Below, piece by piece: positions 36,929 through 46,550 of a stretch of DNA of 64,000 bases. Every line of letters begins with the position of its first letter. Position 1 is the stretch's first letter. Source of the stretch: Candidatus Poribacteria bacterium (GTDB lineage Bacteria; Poribacteria; WGA-4E; WGA-3G); contig JAGFCA010000029.1 of assembly GCA_022394755.1 (NCBI GenBank), positions 62,001 to 126,000 on the forward strand, written 5' to 3'. The position numbers were made by a program, and so were the translations under genes. The notes below the pieces were generated by a model that ran no database searches, was not told the origin of the DNA, and worked only from the letters and a program-made list of their open reading frames with translations.

Positions 36929-36974
36929 TGTTGTTCTGTTCTGTCGTACAAGGTGTAGATTGAACAGAACAACA
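36929..36974. repeat. 13-bp inverted repeat before a PhyH gene
   Basis: TGTTGTTCTGTTC (36929-36941) and GAACAGAACAACA (36962-36974) pair perfectly around a 20-base loop, 34 bases before the ATG of the next gene. It could be an operator or leader hairpin, or end the upstream transcript; no T-run follows. Confidence 0.6.
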
Positions 36975-37008
36975 TTCTATGAGAGTATAATTTTACAGGA
37001 GAGATTCT

Positions 37009-37767
37009 ATGCATGAAATTCCCATTTTTCATGATTATACGTTTGGGGATCAGGAAAGAACGGTATTAGATTTTGATGGTCATTTTGCCTTTCCAGGTCT
37101 ACTGACAGAGGATGCACAGAATAGATTGACTGAATCTTTGGATTATATTCAATCAATCATCCCCGGCTGTAAAGAAGGACATGAACCAAATAGGTTTTCT
37201 GCTGAATATGATAGTTATCTCGAAAGTCTAATTGGACACCCACAAATGCTAAAACTTGCTCGTGAAGTATTGGGTGATGAGATTAGATACGACCACTGTG
37301 TAAGTCTCAACCGACCAGGAGGGAATGGTGGAATCGGATGGCATAGTCATGGTTATTCTGAAGACGACCCACGATACGGGTTTGTTCGTATTTTCTTTTA
37401 TGTAAATGGTTTTGAAGCAGATGATGGCGGGTTAAAAGTTGTACCAGGTAGTCATCTGTATAGAGATCCAAAAATACATGGGGCGACAGATGAAATCTTA
37501 CGTGAGGGTTGGTTGGCAGGAAAAACACATAAAGAAACAGGTAAGCCTATGAATATTGAAGAATTATCTGTGCCATCTGGTACTGTGGTTTTAATGTGGA
37601 CACATGCCGCACATGCTGTAAATCCAAGAAAACCAGACAGTGATACAAGGTGGACTGTCGTTTATGCATATCGTAATCCTGGAAAAGATGCAGGGGCAAG
37701 ATGGATTACACCAGAATTTGAAAATAAAAATATTCCTGGGGCAGAAGGTCTAATGTCCTTATATTAA
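37009..37767 (+). CDS. PhyH-family protein with HxH metal motif
   Basis: 252 residues. GWHSHGYSEDD (111-121) carries the first histidine H112, but the position normally held by Asp or Glu is H114. The other landmarks are normal: VVPGSHLYRD (144-153), H199/H202 (WTHAAHAV) and R214. A PhyH subgroup with WHSHGY is probably a distinct type, and the metal ligand set may differ from that of standard oxygenases. AGGAGA precedes the ATG. It lies 36 bases before the sulfatase gene and so is probably co-transcribed with it. Confidence 0.83.
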   Translation: MHEIPIFHDYTFGDQERTVLDFDGHFAFPGLLTEDAQNRLTESLDYIQSIIPGCKEGHEPNRFSAEYDSYLESLIGHPQMLKLAREVLGDEIRYDHCVSLNRPGGNGGIGWHSHGYSEDDPRYGFVRIFFYVNGFEADDGGLKVVPGSHLYRDPKIHGATDEILREGWLAGKTHKETGKPMNIEELSVPSGTVVLMWTHAAHAVNPRKPDSDTRWTVVYAYRNPGKDAGARWITPEFENKNIPGAEGLMSLY

Positions 37768-37803
37768 TTCTTTATCATTTATCACTGTACAACTAACACT
37801 AAT

Positions 37804-39228
37804 ATGTCAACAAATAAACCACATATTCTATTCCTAATTAATGACGAACACCGGCCTGATATTCTCCCAATAGAGGGTAATTCAGTTATCAGAACACCCA
37901 CTTTATCTCGATTTATAAATGAAGGTGTATATTTTAGAAATGCGTATACACCTTCCCCAGTTTGTGTGCCTGCGAGACAAAGTTTTTTGTCAGGTCTCTA
38001 TCCTCGCAATAGTGGTTGTCTGAACTTTGGTGACCCAATGCCAACAGAAGTAAGAACCATGCCTGGACATTTAGGTAATTATGGATACTATTCTTGTTGT
38101 GCAGGAAAAATGCATTTTGTTGGACAGGATGTAATGCATGGATGGCAAGAACGGATTGGACGCGATATCATTGGAAATAACGGTTATCCATTTCCACCGG
38201 TTAAGGATGAATACACTGCACAAATTAAACGAGAACCTGGTACAGGAATGAAGCAGAATAAAGTTGTTCAGGAGATACGGGATGCACAACCCGGTATTGG
38301 ACATTGGATGCTTCATGATCAATACAATGTAGACGGAGCACTACTGTTCTTGGAAGAGTATTTCGTTAATGCATCTTATGATAGACCAAAAGCAAATCCA
38401 CTCTGTATGGCTGTGAGTTTAATCGCACCCCATTACCCATACCAATGTCCACTTGATCTGTTTAACTATTATATGCAACGTGTAGAGCCTATTGTTGAAG
38501 AACCAAATGAGAATTTTGACTATGATAACTTTTTTAGAGTGGAAGTCGGGAAAGATGTTACATACCGTCAAGCACATAGGGCGACTGCAGCTTATTACGG
38601 GATGATTGAATGGATGGATAGACAATTTGGACGTGTCATTGATAAATTAGAACATCTAAATGTACTTGACGATTTTATCATCGTATTTCTCTCTGACCAC
38701 GGTGAGATGTTAGGTACAAAAGGATTATGGGAAAAACAGAGTTATTTTGAGCCATCTGTCCGTGTACCACTATCTATATGGAATCCAGAAAGATTCGGTG
38801 TAGAACAGAATATAGTTAACGAAAATGTTTCTCTGGTTGATCTCTTTCCTACTTTATGTGAATTATCAGATATACCTACGCCTGAAGAACTGGATGGAAA
38901 TTCTCTTGTTCCTCTAATTCAAGGAGAAACTGCTGATTGGGATGATACTGTCTATAGTGAACTCTGGCGTGCACAGAATGGTCCATCAGTTATGGTTAAA
39001 GAGGGGGATCTAAAATATTTTCAATTTAATAATGATAAAGGTTGGCAAGATCAACTTTTTGATTTATCCAATGATCCGTCAGAGAATAATAATCTAATAA
39101 ATGATCCAAATTACTCAGAGCAATTAACACATTTAAGGTCAAAAGTAAATGCATTACCAACACCTCGAGAAAAGAATAAAGACAATACTTTTATCGACCT
39201 ACATAAACCTATTAATAACTCACTTTAA
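37804..39228 (+). CDS. Type I (formylglycine) sulfatase
   Basis: 474 residues without a signal peptide. The maturation motif is C54-V-P-A-R58, where the Cys becomes formylglycine; the metal site begins at LINDEHRPDI, and SDHGEMLGTKGLWEKQS near 298-314 is the second metal-site signature. The family hydrolyses sulfate esters of sugars and small molecules. A cytoplasmic location is suggested by the missing signal peptide, unlike the polysaccharide sulfatases. It follows a PhyH gene by 36 bases, a link that suggests combined handling of a sulfated small molecule. Confidence 0.88.
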   Translation: MSTNKPHILFLINDEHRPDILPIEGNSVIRTPTLSRFINEGVYFRNAYTPSPVCVPARQSFLSGLYPRNSGCLNFGDPMPTEVRTMPGHLGNYGYYSCCAGKMHFVGQDVMHGWQERIGRDIIGNNGYPFPPVKDEYTAQIKREPGTGMKQNKVVQEIRDAQPGIGHWMLHDQYNVDGALLFLEEYFVNASYDRPKANPLCMAVSLIAPHYPYQCPLDLFNYYMQRVEPIVEEPNENFDYDNFFRVEVGKDVTYRQAHRATAAYYGMIEWMDRQFGRVIDKLEHLNVLDDFIIVFLSDHGEMLGTKGLWEKQSYFEPSVRVPLSIWNPERFGVEQNIVNENVSLVDLFPTLCELSDIPTPEELDGNSLVPLIQGETADWDDTVYSELWRAQNGPSVMVKEGDLKYFQFNNDKGWQDQLFDLSNDPSENNNLINDPNYSEQLTHLRSKVNALPTPREKNKDNTFIDLHKPINNSL

Positions 39229-39582
39229 TCAATTCGTAATCCTCATTAAAAGCAGAATATATCTTTACTTTTCTCTCTACTAAACTGCATTAACACTTCT
39301 GTTTACTCTTCTCTACTTCTAACATAGAATATAAAGAATTATGCATTTCAAAAAGAATACATCTGTTCCAAGGCATTTAGTTCAGAATCAGAAATAAAAA
39401 ACTATATAGTATAATACTCTAAAGTATATTACCTTCAATCAGAAATATGTAAAAATATTAAATGGATACACTACTATAAATATTGAATTGAACATATTTT
39501 ATTTTTATGATAAATTACGCATTATGTAAATGTAAGTTTCCACTAAGTTCTTGTCTTAACTTCTGAGGAGGAGTTGTACAAA
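39229..39582. other. AT-rich gap before the PSD1 gene
   Basis: No gene is supported. AT-rich with a strong GGAGGAG at its end, see the next gene. Confidence 0.5.
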
Positions 39583-42500
39583 ATGTTTCGGCGAAAAAAA
39601 GAAACAAGATTATTTTCCAATAAACGGTTATTAAGAATCTTTAGTATACTGTTTTTATTTCATCTTATATTGGCTGTGAATATAAATGTTGTAAACGCAG
39701 AGAAAATCAACTTTGATAGAGACGTACTTCCTATTCTGTCTGATAAATGTTTTGCATGTCATGGTCCTGATCCTGCTACTCGACAGGCTAATTTACGACT
39801 TGATAAAAAAGAAGGGGCATTCTCTGAACCAAGCGGATATCCTATTATTGTTCCTGGGGAACCAGAAAACAGTGAATTGGTTTTAAGAATCACACATGAA
39901 GATCTTGATAGACGCATGCCACCTCAATCTCAAAATCGCCAACCCACTCAAAAACAGATTGATACATTAATTCAGTGGATCGCAGAAGGTGCAGAATGGG
40001 AAGAACATTGGGCATATATACCTCCTCAGAAAATTAATCCACCTGATGTCAATTATAAAGATTGGATACACAATCCCATTGATAATTTCATCCTCAGTAA
40101 TTTAGAAAAAGAAGCACTTATACCATCAAAAGAAGCTGATAAAAGAACACTAATTCGTAGGTTATATTTTGATCTAACTGGATTATTACCACCATCAGGA
40201 GAAGTAGAGCAATTTATCAGAGATGAACGACCACAAGCTTATGAAGAATTAGTTAATCGATTACTCACAAAGCAACAGTTTGGTGAGAAAATGGCTATTT
40301 ACTGGTTAGATCTTGTACGATACGCAGATACAAGTGGGTATCATTCTGATGAAAATGTTAGTGTTTGGCCCTATAGAGATTATGTTATTAAGGCGTTCAA
40401 TGATAATATGCCGTTTGATCAATTTACCATAGAGAATTTAGCAGGTGATCTCTTACCTAATGCTTCACCAGATCAGAAAGTTGCATCTGGTTACAATAGA
40501 CTAATACAGACAACAGCTGAAGGTGGTGCTCAAGCAAAAGAATATCTGGCAATCTATGCTGCTGACCGTGTTCGGACGACTGCATCTGTTTGGTTAGGAG
40601 CTACTCTCGGTTGTGCACAATGTCATGACCATAAATTTGATCCATATACCGCTAAAGATTTCTACAGTTTTGCTGCATTTTTTGCTGATGTTGAAGGTCC
40701 AGGTGTATATCGTGGTGGAAGTAAGTGGGATCCTGTGGTGATGCTACCTACTCCAGAACAACAAAATGAATTAGATCAAATTGATGATGAATTGGTAAGA
40801 TTAAAGAAAGTCTTTGACTTATCATCCCCAGGATTGCAATCTGAACAGAAAAAATGGGAAGACGAGATCATACCACTTCTTTCTTCAACGGATCCAGCAG
40901 ATTTCGCTTGGGTTGACGATGCACAATCTAATGGAGGTAGAACAGATGGTAAATGGAACTTTGTAGGAAACACTGAGGCTCCTGTCTTCAGTAAAAAATA
41001 CTCACGTTTACAAACTGCTAATCCGGATCAACTTATTCAACATAGTTTCCATAATGCAAATCGAAGATTCAAACTAAATGATGGAGATAAACTATTTGCC
41101 TATGTTTGGTTAGATCCTGAAAACCCACCGAGAACCATAATGTTACAATGGAATGATGGAACTTGGGATCATCGTGCATTCTGGGGTGAAGATAAAATAA
41201 CCTATGGTGAAATTGGGAATGATACACCCGCACATAAACCAATGGGTGAACTTCCAAAAATTGGTGAATGGGTTCGTCTTGAAGTAGATCCTGAGATTGT
41301 AGGGTTGAAGAAAGATAGTGTTCTCAATGGGATGGCATTTACTCAATTTGGTGGGACAGCGTATTGGGATATTGCAGGTATTACTACTACACTCGGTTAT
41401 GTAACAAAGAATTCTCATGATACCGCTGTTATCAACGCTATACAGGTTGATTCAAATGTTAGAACAACAAATCAAAGACAGTTGATTGAGGATTACTATA
41501 AGAAAATTGCTCCCGCCTTGGATGGAATTCGTAATGAAATTGCTACATTAGAAAAACGGATATCAGAAATTAGAGCACAAAGCCCATATTCTCTTACTAC
41601 TGTTTCTGTTCAACCTCGTACTACACGTATTCTACCGAGAGGGAATTGGTTAGACGATTCTGGTGATATTGTTGATCCAATGATTCCTGAATTCATGGGA
41701 GAACTCGGAATAAATAATAGACGTTCCACAAGACTTGATCTTGCAAAATGGGTAGTTTCAAAAGAAAATCCTCTTACAGCACGCACTTTTGTAAATCGTT
41801 TATGGGCACTCTATTTTGGTACAGGTATATCTCGTGTTCTTGATGACCTTGGGGCACAAGGTGAACCACCTGTACATTCTGATCTTCTTGATTGGTTAGC
41901 AGTTGAATTTATTGAGAGTGGGTGGAATGTAAAACATTTGGTCAAGACGATTGTTACATCAAATGCATATCGTCAATCTTCAAAACCAAATGATGTTTTA
42001 CAGGAAAAAGATCCATACAATCGTCTAATTGCACGTCAGTCAAATTGGCGTTTAGATGCAGAAATTATTAGAGACAATGCACTATTGCTCAGTGGTCTTC
42101 TTGAAGATAAAATAGGTGGTCCAAGTGTCAGACCCTATCAACCTGTAGGATATTATTCAAACCTCAACTTCCCAAAACGTAAATATGTACACGATAAAGG
42201 TGAAAGTCAATATCGTCGAGGTCTATACACACATTGGCAGCGAACTTTCCTTCATCCAAGTATGATGGCTTTTGATGCACCAAGTAGACAAGAATGTACT
42301 GCAGAACGTGCTTCATCAAATACACCTATGCAAGCACTTACATTACTTAATGATCCTACCTATGTTGAAGCTGCTCGAATGTATGCTGCCCGAATTATCA
42401 AGGAAGGTGGGGATACTCCAGAAAATCGTATTAAGTGGGCATATAAACAAACTCTATCTCGATTGCCAAATCCTAACGAATTAGAACTCATTACTGGGAT

Positions 42501-42669
42501 GTTTGAAAAACACAAAAATGAATATGATCAGAATCCAGATGCAGCAAACCAACTCATAGCTACTGGTGAAGCACCCCAAATTCAAGGTATTGATACAACA
42601 GAACATGCAGCATGGACTTCCGTTGCACGTGTGATTCTGAATCTACATGAAACAATAACACGATATTAA
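39583..42669 (+). CDS. Exported cytochrome c / DUF1549 / DUF1553 (PSD1) protein
   Basis: 1028 residues from the ATG at 39583, which sits nine bases behind GAGGAGGAG; a TTG three codons upstream is less likely. A signal anchor spans about 18-38. The heme motif is C56-F-A-C59-H60 in a PSCyt1-type domain (about 45-135). DUF1549 covers about 160-365 and has GCAQCHDHKFDP, a second heme-like Cys-x-x-Cys-His. A carbohydrate-binding-like insertion of about 200 residues (about 445-620) precedes DUF1553 (about 710-980). Such proteins are characteristic of Planctomycetes and Poribacteria and are usually paired with a DUF1501 protein, as here. The function is unknown. Confidence 0.9.
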   Translation: MFRRKKETRLFSNKRLLRIFSILFLFHLILAVNINVVNAEKINFDRDVLPILSDKCFACHGPDPATRQANLRLDKKEGAFSEPSGYPIIVPGEPENSELVLRITHEDLDRRMPPQSQNRQPTQKQIDTLIQWIAEGAEWEEHWAYIPPQKINPPDVNYKDWIHNPIDNFILSNLEKEALIPSKEADKRTLIRRLYFDLTGLLPPSGEVEQFIRDERPQAYEELVNRLLTKQQFGEKMAIYWLDLVRYADTSGYHSDENVSVWPYRDYVIKAFNDNMPFDQFTIENLAGDLLPNASPDQKVASGYNRLIQTTAEGGAQAKEYLAIYAADRVRTTASVWLGATLGCAQCHDHKFDPYTAKDFYSFAAFFADVEGPGVYRGGSKWDPVVMLPTPEQQNELDQIDDELVRLKKVFDLSSPGLQSEQKKWEDEIIPLLSSTDPADFAWVDDAQSNGGRTDGKWNFVGNTEAPVFSKKYSRLQTANPDQLIQHSFHNANRRFKLNDGDKLFAYVWLDPENPPRTIMLQWNDGTWDHRAFWGEDKITYGEIGNDTPAHKPMGELPKIGEWVRLEVDPEIVGLKKDSVLNGMAFTQFGGTAYWDIAGITTTLGYVTKNSHDTAVINAIQVDSNVRTTNQRQLIEDYYKKIAPALDGIRNEIATLEKRISEIRAQSPYSLTTVSVQPRTTRILPRGNWLDDSGDIVDPMIPEFMGELGINNRRSTRLDLAKWVVSKENPLTARTFVNRLWALYFGTGISRVLDDLGAQGEPPVHSDLLDWLAVEFIESGWNVKHLVKTIVTSNAYRQSSKPNDVLQEKDPYNRLIARQSNWRLDAEIIRDNALLLSGLLEDKIGGPSVRPYQPVGYYSNLNFPKRKYVHDKGESQYRRGLYTHWQRTFLHPSMMAFDAPSRQECTAERASSNTPMQALTLLNDPTYVEAARMYAARIIKEGGDTPENRIKWAYKQTLSRLPNPNELELITGMFEKHKNEYDQNPDAANQLIATGEAPQIQGIDTTEHAAWTSVARVILNLHETITRY

Positions 42670-42700
42670 TTCTTATTAGTATATCAAAGAGAATAGAATT

Positions 42701-42979
42701 ATGAGATCGATTAAGTTTTTAAAAGTTTATTTTTGGTTTACACTAATAATATCAGTAATCTTGTCAGTATCTTCCTTTAAACATACGATGTTTTATCATT
42801 TTTTTATAAAGAACTTTGGCATGTCTTCTAAAGATTTAGAAAGAGTACCAATTCCGATAGATACAGGTATTGCAATGTCAATCATTTTTGACATATTATT
42901 AACAGTAGCATTACCTATTACACTAATATGGATTCCTTATGTAATAATTTCCTATATGCGAAACCGTAGATCAAAATAA
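42701..42979 (+). CDS. Small membrane protein, unknown
   Basis: 92 residues with two hydrophobic helices (about 9-27 and 55-83) and a positive end (MRNRRSK). The linker (KDLERVPIPIDTGIA) is short. It lies 31 bases after the PSD1 gene and on the same strand, so it is probably co-transcribed. No family is recognised. Confidence 0.65.
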   Translation: MRSIKFLKVYFWFTLIISVILSVSSFKHTMFYHFFIKNFGMSSKDLERVPIPIDTGIAMSIIFDILLTVALPITLIWIPYVIISYMRNRRSK

Positions 42980-43064
42980 GCTTAATTTTAAGATATGCTT
43001 GTAGCAAATACTCTACCCATATTAATAATTTAAATATGATACATCAATAAGGAAATACTATCTC

Positions 43065-43413
43065 ATGGGGAAGTACTTAATACTGCTTGCAATTATTTTT
43101 GTAATTATAGCTAACTGATGATAATTCAGAGAGCAAAGACAATAAAATAAATTGGAAACGTGGATTCTTCAGACTAACATTAATAATATCAATATTAGCA
43201 GGTATATCGTTCGGGTTAAAAGTTGCTATTGATGCCAAAAATGATAATCTTGGTGTAGAGGAGGATGAATTCACTGAAAAGTTAAAAAAGAATCCAAAAG
43301 GTGCATTCATCGGATTTTTTCTATTAATTTTCGGGTTCGTATGGCTATTATATTTTATTTTTCTATGGCCAATGTACCATTTAATAAAGTTTGTTGTAAA
43401 AGGATTTCAATAA
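43065..43413 (+). pseudogene. Frameshifted small membrane-protein gene
   Basis: AAGGAAA and an ATG at 43065 start MGKYLILLAIIFVIIAN, which stops at TGA (43116-43118). A different frame continues from there as DDNSESKDNKINWKRGFFRL, followed by two hydrophobic segments and ending KFVVKGFQ at 43413. The joined product would have about 115 residues and three membrane helices. No start codon is available for the second part, so a frameshift in or near GCTAACTGATGAT is the simplest view. Confidence 0.65.
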
Positions 43414-43484
43414 ATATATCATAAGCTTAGCAATCTAACTTGCACACTGTTGTGAAAACAAAATTTGAATAGGAGGTATAAAGT

Positions 43485-44924
43485 ATGTCATTAGATATCA
43501 ATGAGAAGGAAAAACTTCAACTTACAAGGCGTACGTTCTTAGGGAAATCAGTCCGTGGAATCGGTTCATTAGCACTTGCATCTTTGCTATCACCATCACT
43601 CTTAAGTGCAGCTCCTAAAATCGAACAGTGGAAAGGAATAATAACCGAACCACATTTTATCCCAAAAGCTAAAAGAGTTATACATCTATGCATGGCTGGG
43701 GGTCCATCTCATTTGGAAACTTTGGATTACAAACCAAAACTCGCTGAAATGCATGGACAACCTATGCCTATGTCATACACTAAAGGGCAGCCAATAGCAC
43801 AACTACAAGGACAAGCTAACGCACTCAAATGTCTTGGTCCAACACACGAATTTAAGAAGTATGGTGAATCAGGACAAGAAATGAGTTCTGCATTTCCACA
43901 GATTGGTAGTCTTGCAGATGATATTTGTATTATACGCTCATTACGAACTGAACAAATTAATCACGATCCTGCACATACATTCATGAACACAGGGACTGCA
44001 ATATCTGGGAGACCCAGCATGGGTTCATGGCTGCTTTACGGACTTGGAAGTGAAAATGAAAACCTACCGGGATATGTTGTACTCGTATCATCTGGTGGTG
44101 GACAAGATCAGCCAATAGCAAACCGTCAATGGCATAGCGGTTTCCTACCAGGACAATTCCAAGGTGTACAATTCCATTCCAGTGGTGATCCGGTTCATTA
44201 TGTTTCTAATCCAAATGGAGTTTCTACGGAACAACAGAAAGATGTGGTAGGTACAGTTCAATCATTAAATAATATACTCAATGAAACTGTTGATGATCCC
44301 ACTATTTCTACACGTATTAATCAATACGAAATGGCTTTCCGAATGCAAACAAGTGTGCCAGAATTAACTGATGTATCTGATGAACCACAAGATATGTTGG
44401 ATATGTATGGCGCAAAACCTGGTGATGGATCGTATGCATCCAACTGTCTACTGGCAAGAAGGTTAGCTGAACGCGGTGTACGTTTCATACAACTCTATCA
44501 TCGTGGTTGGGACCATCACGGTGGAATACAAAACGCAATTAAAACTACTGCAGGATATGTTGATAAAGCAACTGCTGCATTGGTTAATGATCTAAAACAG
44601 CGCGGAATGTTAGATGATACCTTAGTTATTTGGGGTGGTGAATTTGGTAGAACTCCTATGGCTCAAGGTAGTGGGCGCGACCATCACATTAAAGGATTTT
44701 CAATGTGGATGGCTGGTGGCGGTGTACAAGGTGGAATCAGTTATGGAAATACAGATGAATTAGGATATAACGCTGTTGAAAATATCGTTCATGTCCATGA
44801 TTTCCACGCTACTATGTTACATCTATTGGGTATTGATCATGAAAAATTGACCTACCGTTTCCAAGGTAGAGATTTCAGACTTACCGATATTCACGGACAT
44901 GTCGTACGTGATATTCTTGCCTAA
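43485..44924 (+). CDS. DUF1501 protein with Tat-type signal
   Basis: 479 residues. The twin-arginine R15-R16 (LTRRTFLGK) and the following hydrophobic stretch (SLALASLLSPSLL) form a Tat export signal. The DUF1501 domain begins at AKRVIHLCMAGGPSHLETLDY, and WGGEFGRTPM near 383-392 and GRDHH are further family marks; the fold is related to alkaline phosphatase/sulfatase metal enzymes. AGGAGG lies before the ATG. It is the usual partner of a PSD1 protein, here separated by 0.8 kb of small membrane genes. The joint role of the pair is unknown. Confidence 0.92.
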   Translation: MSLDINEKEKLQLTRRTFLGKSVRGIGSLALASLLSPSLLSAAPKIEQWKGIITEPHFIPKAKRVIHLCMAGGPSHLETLDYKPKLAEMHGQPMPMSYTKGQPIAQLQGQANALKCLGPTHEFKKYGESGQEMSSAFPQIGSLADDICIIRSLRTEQINHDPAHTFMNTGTAISGRPSMGSWLLYGLGSENENLPGYVVLVSSGGGQDQPIANRQWHSGFLPGQFQGVQFHSSGDPVHYVSNPNGVSTEQQKDVVGTVQSLNNILNETVDDPTISTRINQYEMAFRMQTSVPELTDVSDEPQDMLDMYGAKPGDGSYASNCLLARRLAERGVRFIQLYHRGWDHHGGIQNAIKTTAGYVDKATAALVNDLKQRGMLDDTLVIWGGEFGRTPMAQGSGRDHHIKGFSMWMAGGGVQGGISYGNTDELGYNAVENIVHVHDFHATMLHLLGIDHEKLTYRFQGRDFRLTDIHGHVVRDILA

Positions 44925-44939
44925 ACAATTATGGCTATA

Positions 44940-44973
44940 ATAGTAGGTTCGGTACCAGAACCGAACCTACTAT
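44940..44973. terminator. Bidirectional hairpin between convergent genes
   Basis: ATAGTAGGTTCGGT (44940-44953) and ACCGAACCTACTAT (44960-44973) pair perfectly over 14 bases with a six-base loop. It lies between the DUF1501 gene and the minus-strand Gfo/Idh/MocA gene. There is no strong T-run, but the stem is very stable. Confidence 0.75.
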
Positions 44974-45012
44974 GAACTTGATCAAATTATCTTTTTCCTC
45001 TAACATTTCAAA

Positions 45013-45996
45013 CTAAATTATCCCTGCTGCCCTCAAAACTGTTTCCTGTACAATGTATTCATGCTCCAATGAACGATCAGGTGATTTCTCTCCACGAATA
45101 TCAGCAACAAATACCTTAAGACTATCCACATATCTTGGACGTGCTTCAACTGGAACAGTTTGCCAACCTTTAACGTAACCATCACGATCATTATCAAGAC
45201 ACAGTCTGAGAGATGGCGGTTCAAGTGGTTCAAGTATTGCACTACCACGCGTACCATAAACTTCTAATCGTCTTGCTCTACCAGAATCAATCTCTAATGC
45301 AGTAGATTCAAGAATCGCTAATGCTCTTGGGTATTCAAATACTGCAGCTGTATTGTTTCTATACCAAGCAACATCATGACCTTCATGTCTACTAAAGGGG
45401 GTAACATAGGTTGGACGTCCTAACAATGCAACAATGATATCCGTTAGATGACACGCAAGGATGAACATGATCCCACCAGAATGTTCACCCATGGAATCCC
45501 AACGTTGCCAATGGCTATCGTTTGATAGTCCAGAGGAGATTCTTCCACGAACTGAGAAAATTTCGCCAAGTTTTCCTGAGTTTACCCAATCCAATATAAA
45601 CTGAAATCCAGCATTGTACCTAAACATATATCCGAGTTGGACGAGTAAGTCATTTTCCTGTGCAATCTCTAATACTTCTCTAAATTCATCAAGATTATCA
45701 CCTGCAGGTTTATCAAACCAGACATGTTTTCCGTGCTCAAGTATCTCTCTGGCAAATGTAAGATTTTGAGATACACGTCCTTGTGCTGCTATACCGACGA
45801 TAGATTCATCATCGAGCATCTCTTCTTTAGATTCAAACCAATAGACACCATCGTATATCTCACTTTTACCTATTGATTCTCTAACTTCATCTGATGGTTC
45901 AAAAACACCAGCAAACTCAATCTCATTACTCTCTTTCATCACTCGTGCTTTACCTGAGGCATGGTCATGTGAAATTCCATATTGTGCAAGTTTCAT
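45013..45996 (-). CDS. Gfo/Idh/MocA-family oxidoreductase
   Basis: 327 residues from the ATG at 45996, which lies six bases behind AAAGGAG; the ATG five codons upstream overlaps that site and is less likely. The N-terminal NAD site is unusual: MKLAQYGISHDHASGK replaces the normal GxGxxG loop. The catalytic-site lysine is in WFDKPAGDN (near 92-100). The C-terminal domain has the HLTDI motif near 178. It differs from the protein at 31477, so it is not a duplicate. Substrate unknown, probably a sugar or cyclitol. Confidence 0.83.
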   Translation of the reverse strand: MKLAQYGISHDHASGKARVMKESNEIEFAGVFEPSDEVRESIGKSEIYDGVYWFESKEEMLDDESIVGIAAQGRVSQNLTFAREILEHGKHVWFDKPAGDNLDEFREVLEIAQENDLLVQLGYMFRYNAGFQFILDWVNSGKLGEIFSVRGRISSGLSNDSHWQRWDSMGEHSGGIMFILACHLTDIIVALLGRPTYVTPFSRHEGHDVAWYRNNTAAVFEYPRALAILESTALEIDSGRARRLEVYGTRGSAILEPLEPPSLRLCLDNDRDGYVKGWQTVPVEARPRYVDSLKVFVADIRGEKSPDRSLEHEYIVQETVLRAAGII

Positions 45997-46260
45997 TATA
46001 TCTCCTTTCATAACTCCATTAATACTTATTCTATTTTACAAAATGGGTAAATCCTTAGACTGATACTGATTCTAACATAACTTACATTTTAGTTCATGTG
46101 AAAAGTAGATGCTAAATTCTGATTCTTATGCTAAACTCATTGAAGAGAATATTCTATGATATATCTTTATATAATCCTTCAATTGCCTTTCTTAAATCTA
46201 AATTGTTGCTTCTTAAAATTCAAACCAGTTTAATATATTATATTTCTCTGAATATCAGGG

Positions 46261-46548
46261 GTGATAGTGAATTCAGTAAAAATAACTCTTCAGTTCTATA
46301 CTAAACCAGATTGTGAATTGTGTGATAAAGCGAAAATTATCTTTGATAGAATTCAAAGTAAATTATCATATATTTCAATTGAAGAAATTGATATTACTAA
46401 GAATCTGGGTTTATTTACTAAGTATAAAGAGAGAATCCCTGTAATTGAGCTGGAGCACAAAATGTTAGGGCAACATAAAATTGAGGAAAGAAGATTGTTA
46501 TGGATATTAAGGTGGAATTATCTATTAAAAATACTAAATAGGAGTTAA
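46261..46548 (+). CDS. Glutaredoxin-like (DUF836) protein
   Basis: 95 residues with C18-E-L-C21 in the thioredoxin-fold position (FYTKPDCELCDKAK) and IPVIE (about 60-64) as the cis-proline part. This type reduces disulfides or carries electrons. The start is a GTG at 46261 or one at 46267; both have AGGGG ahead. The stop is two bases from the next gene (gamma-glutamyltransferase), so the two are probably co-transcribed. Confidence 0.75.
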   Translation: MIVNSVKITLQFYTKPDCELCDKAKIIFDRIQSKLSYISIEEIDITKNLGLFTKYKERIPVIELEHKMLGQHKIEERRLLWILRWNYLLKILNRS

Positions 46549-46550
46549 TT

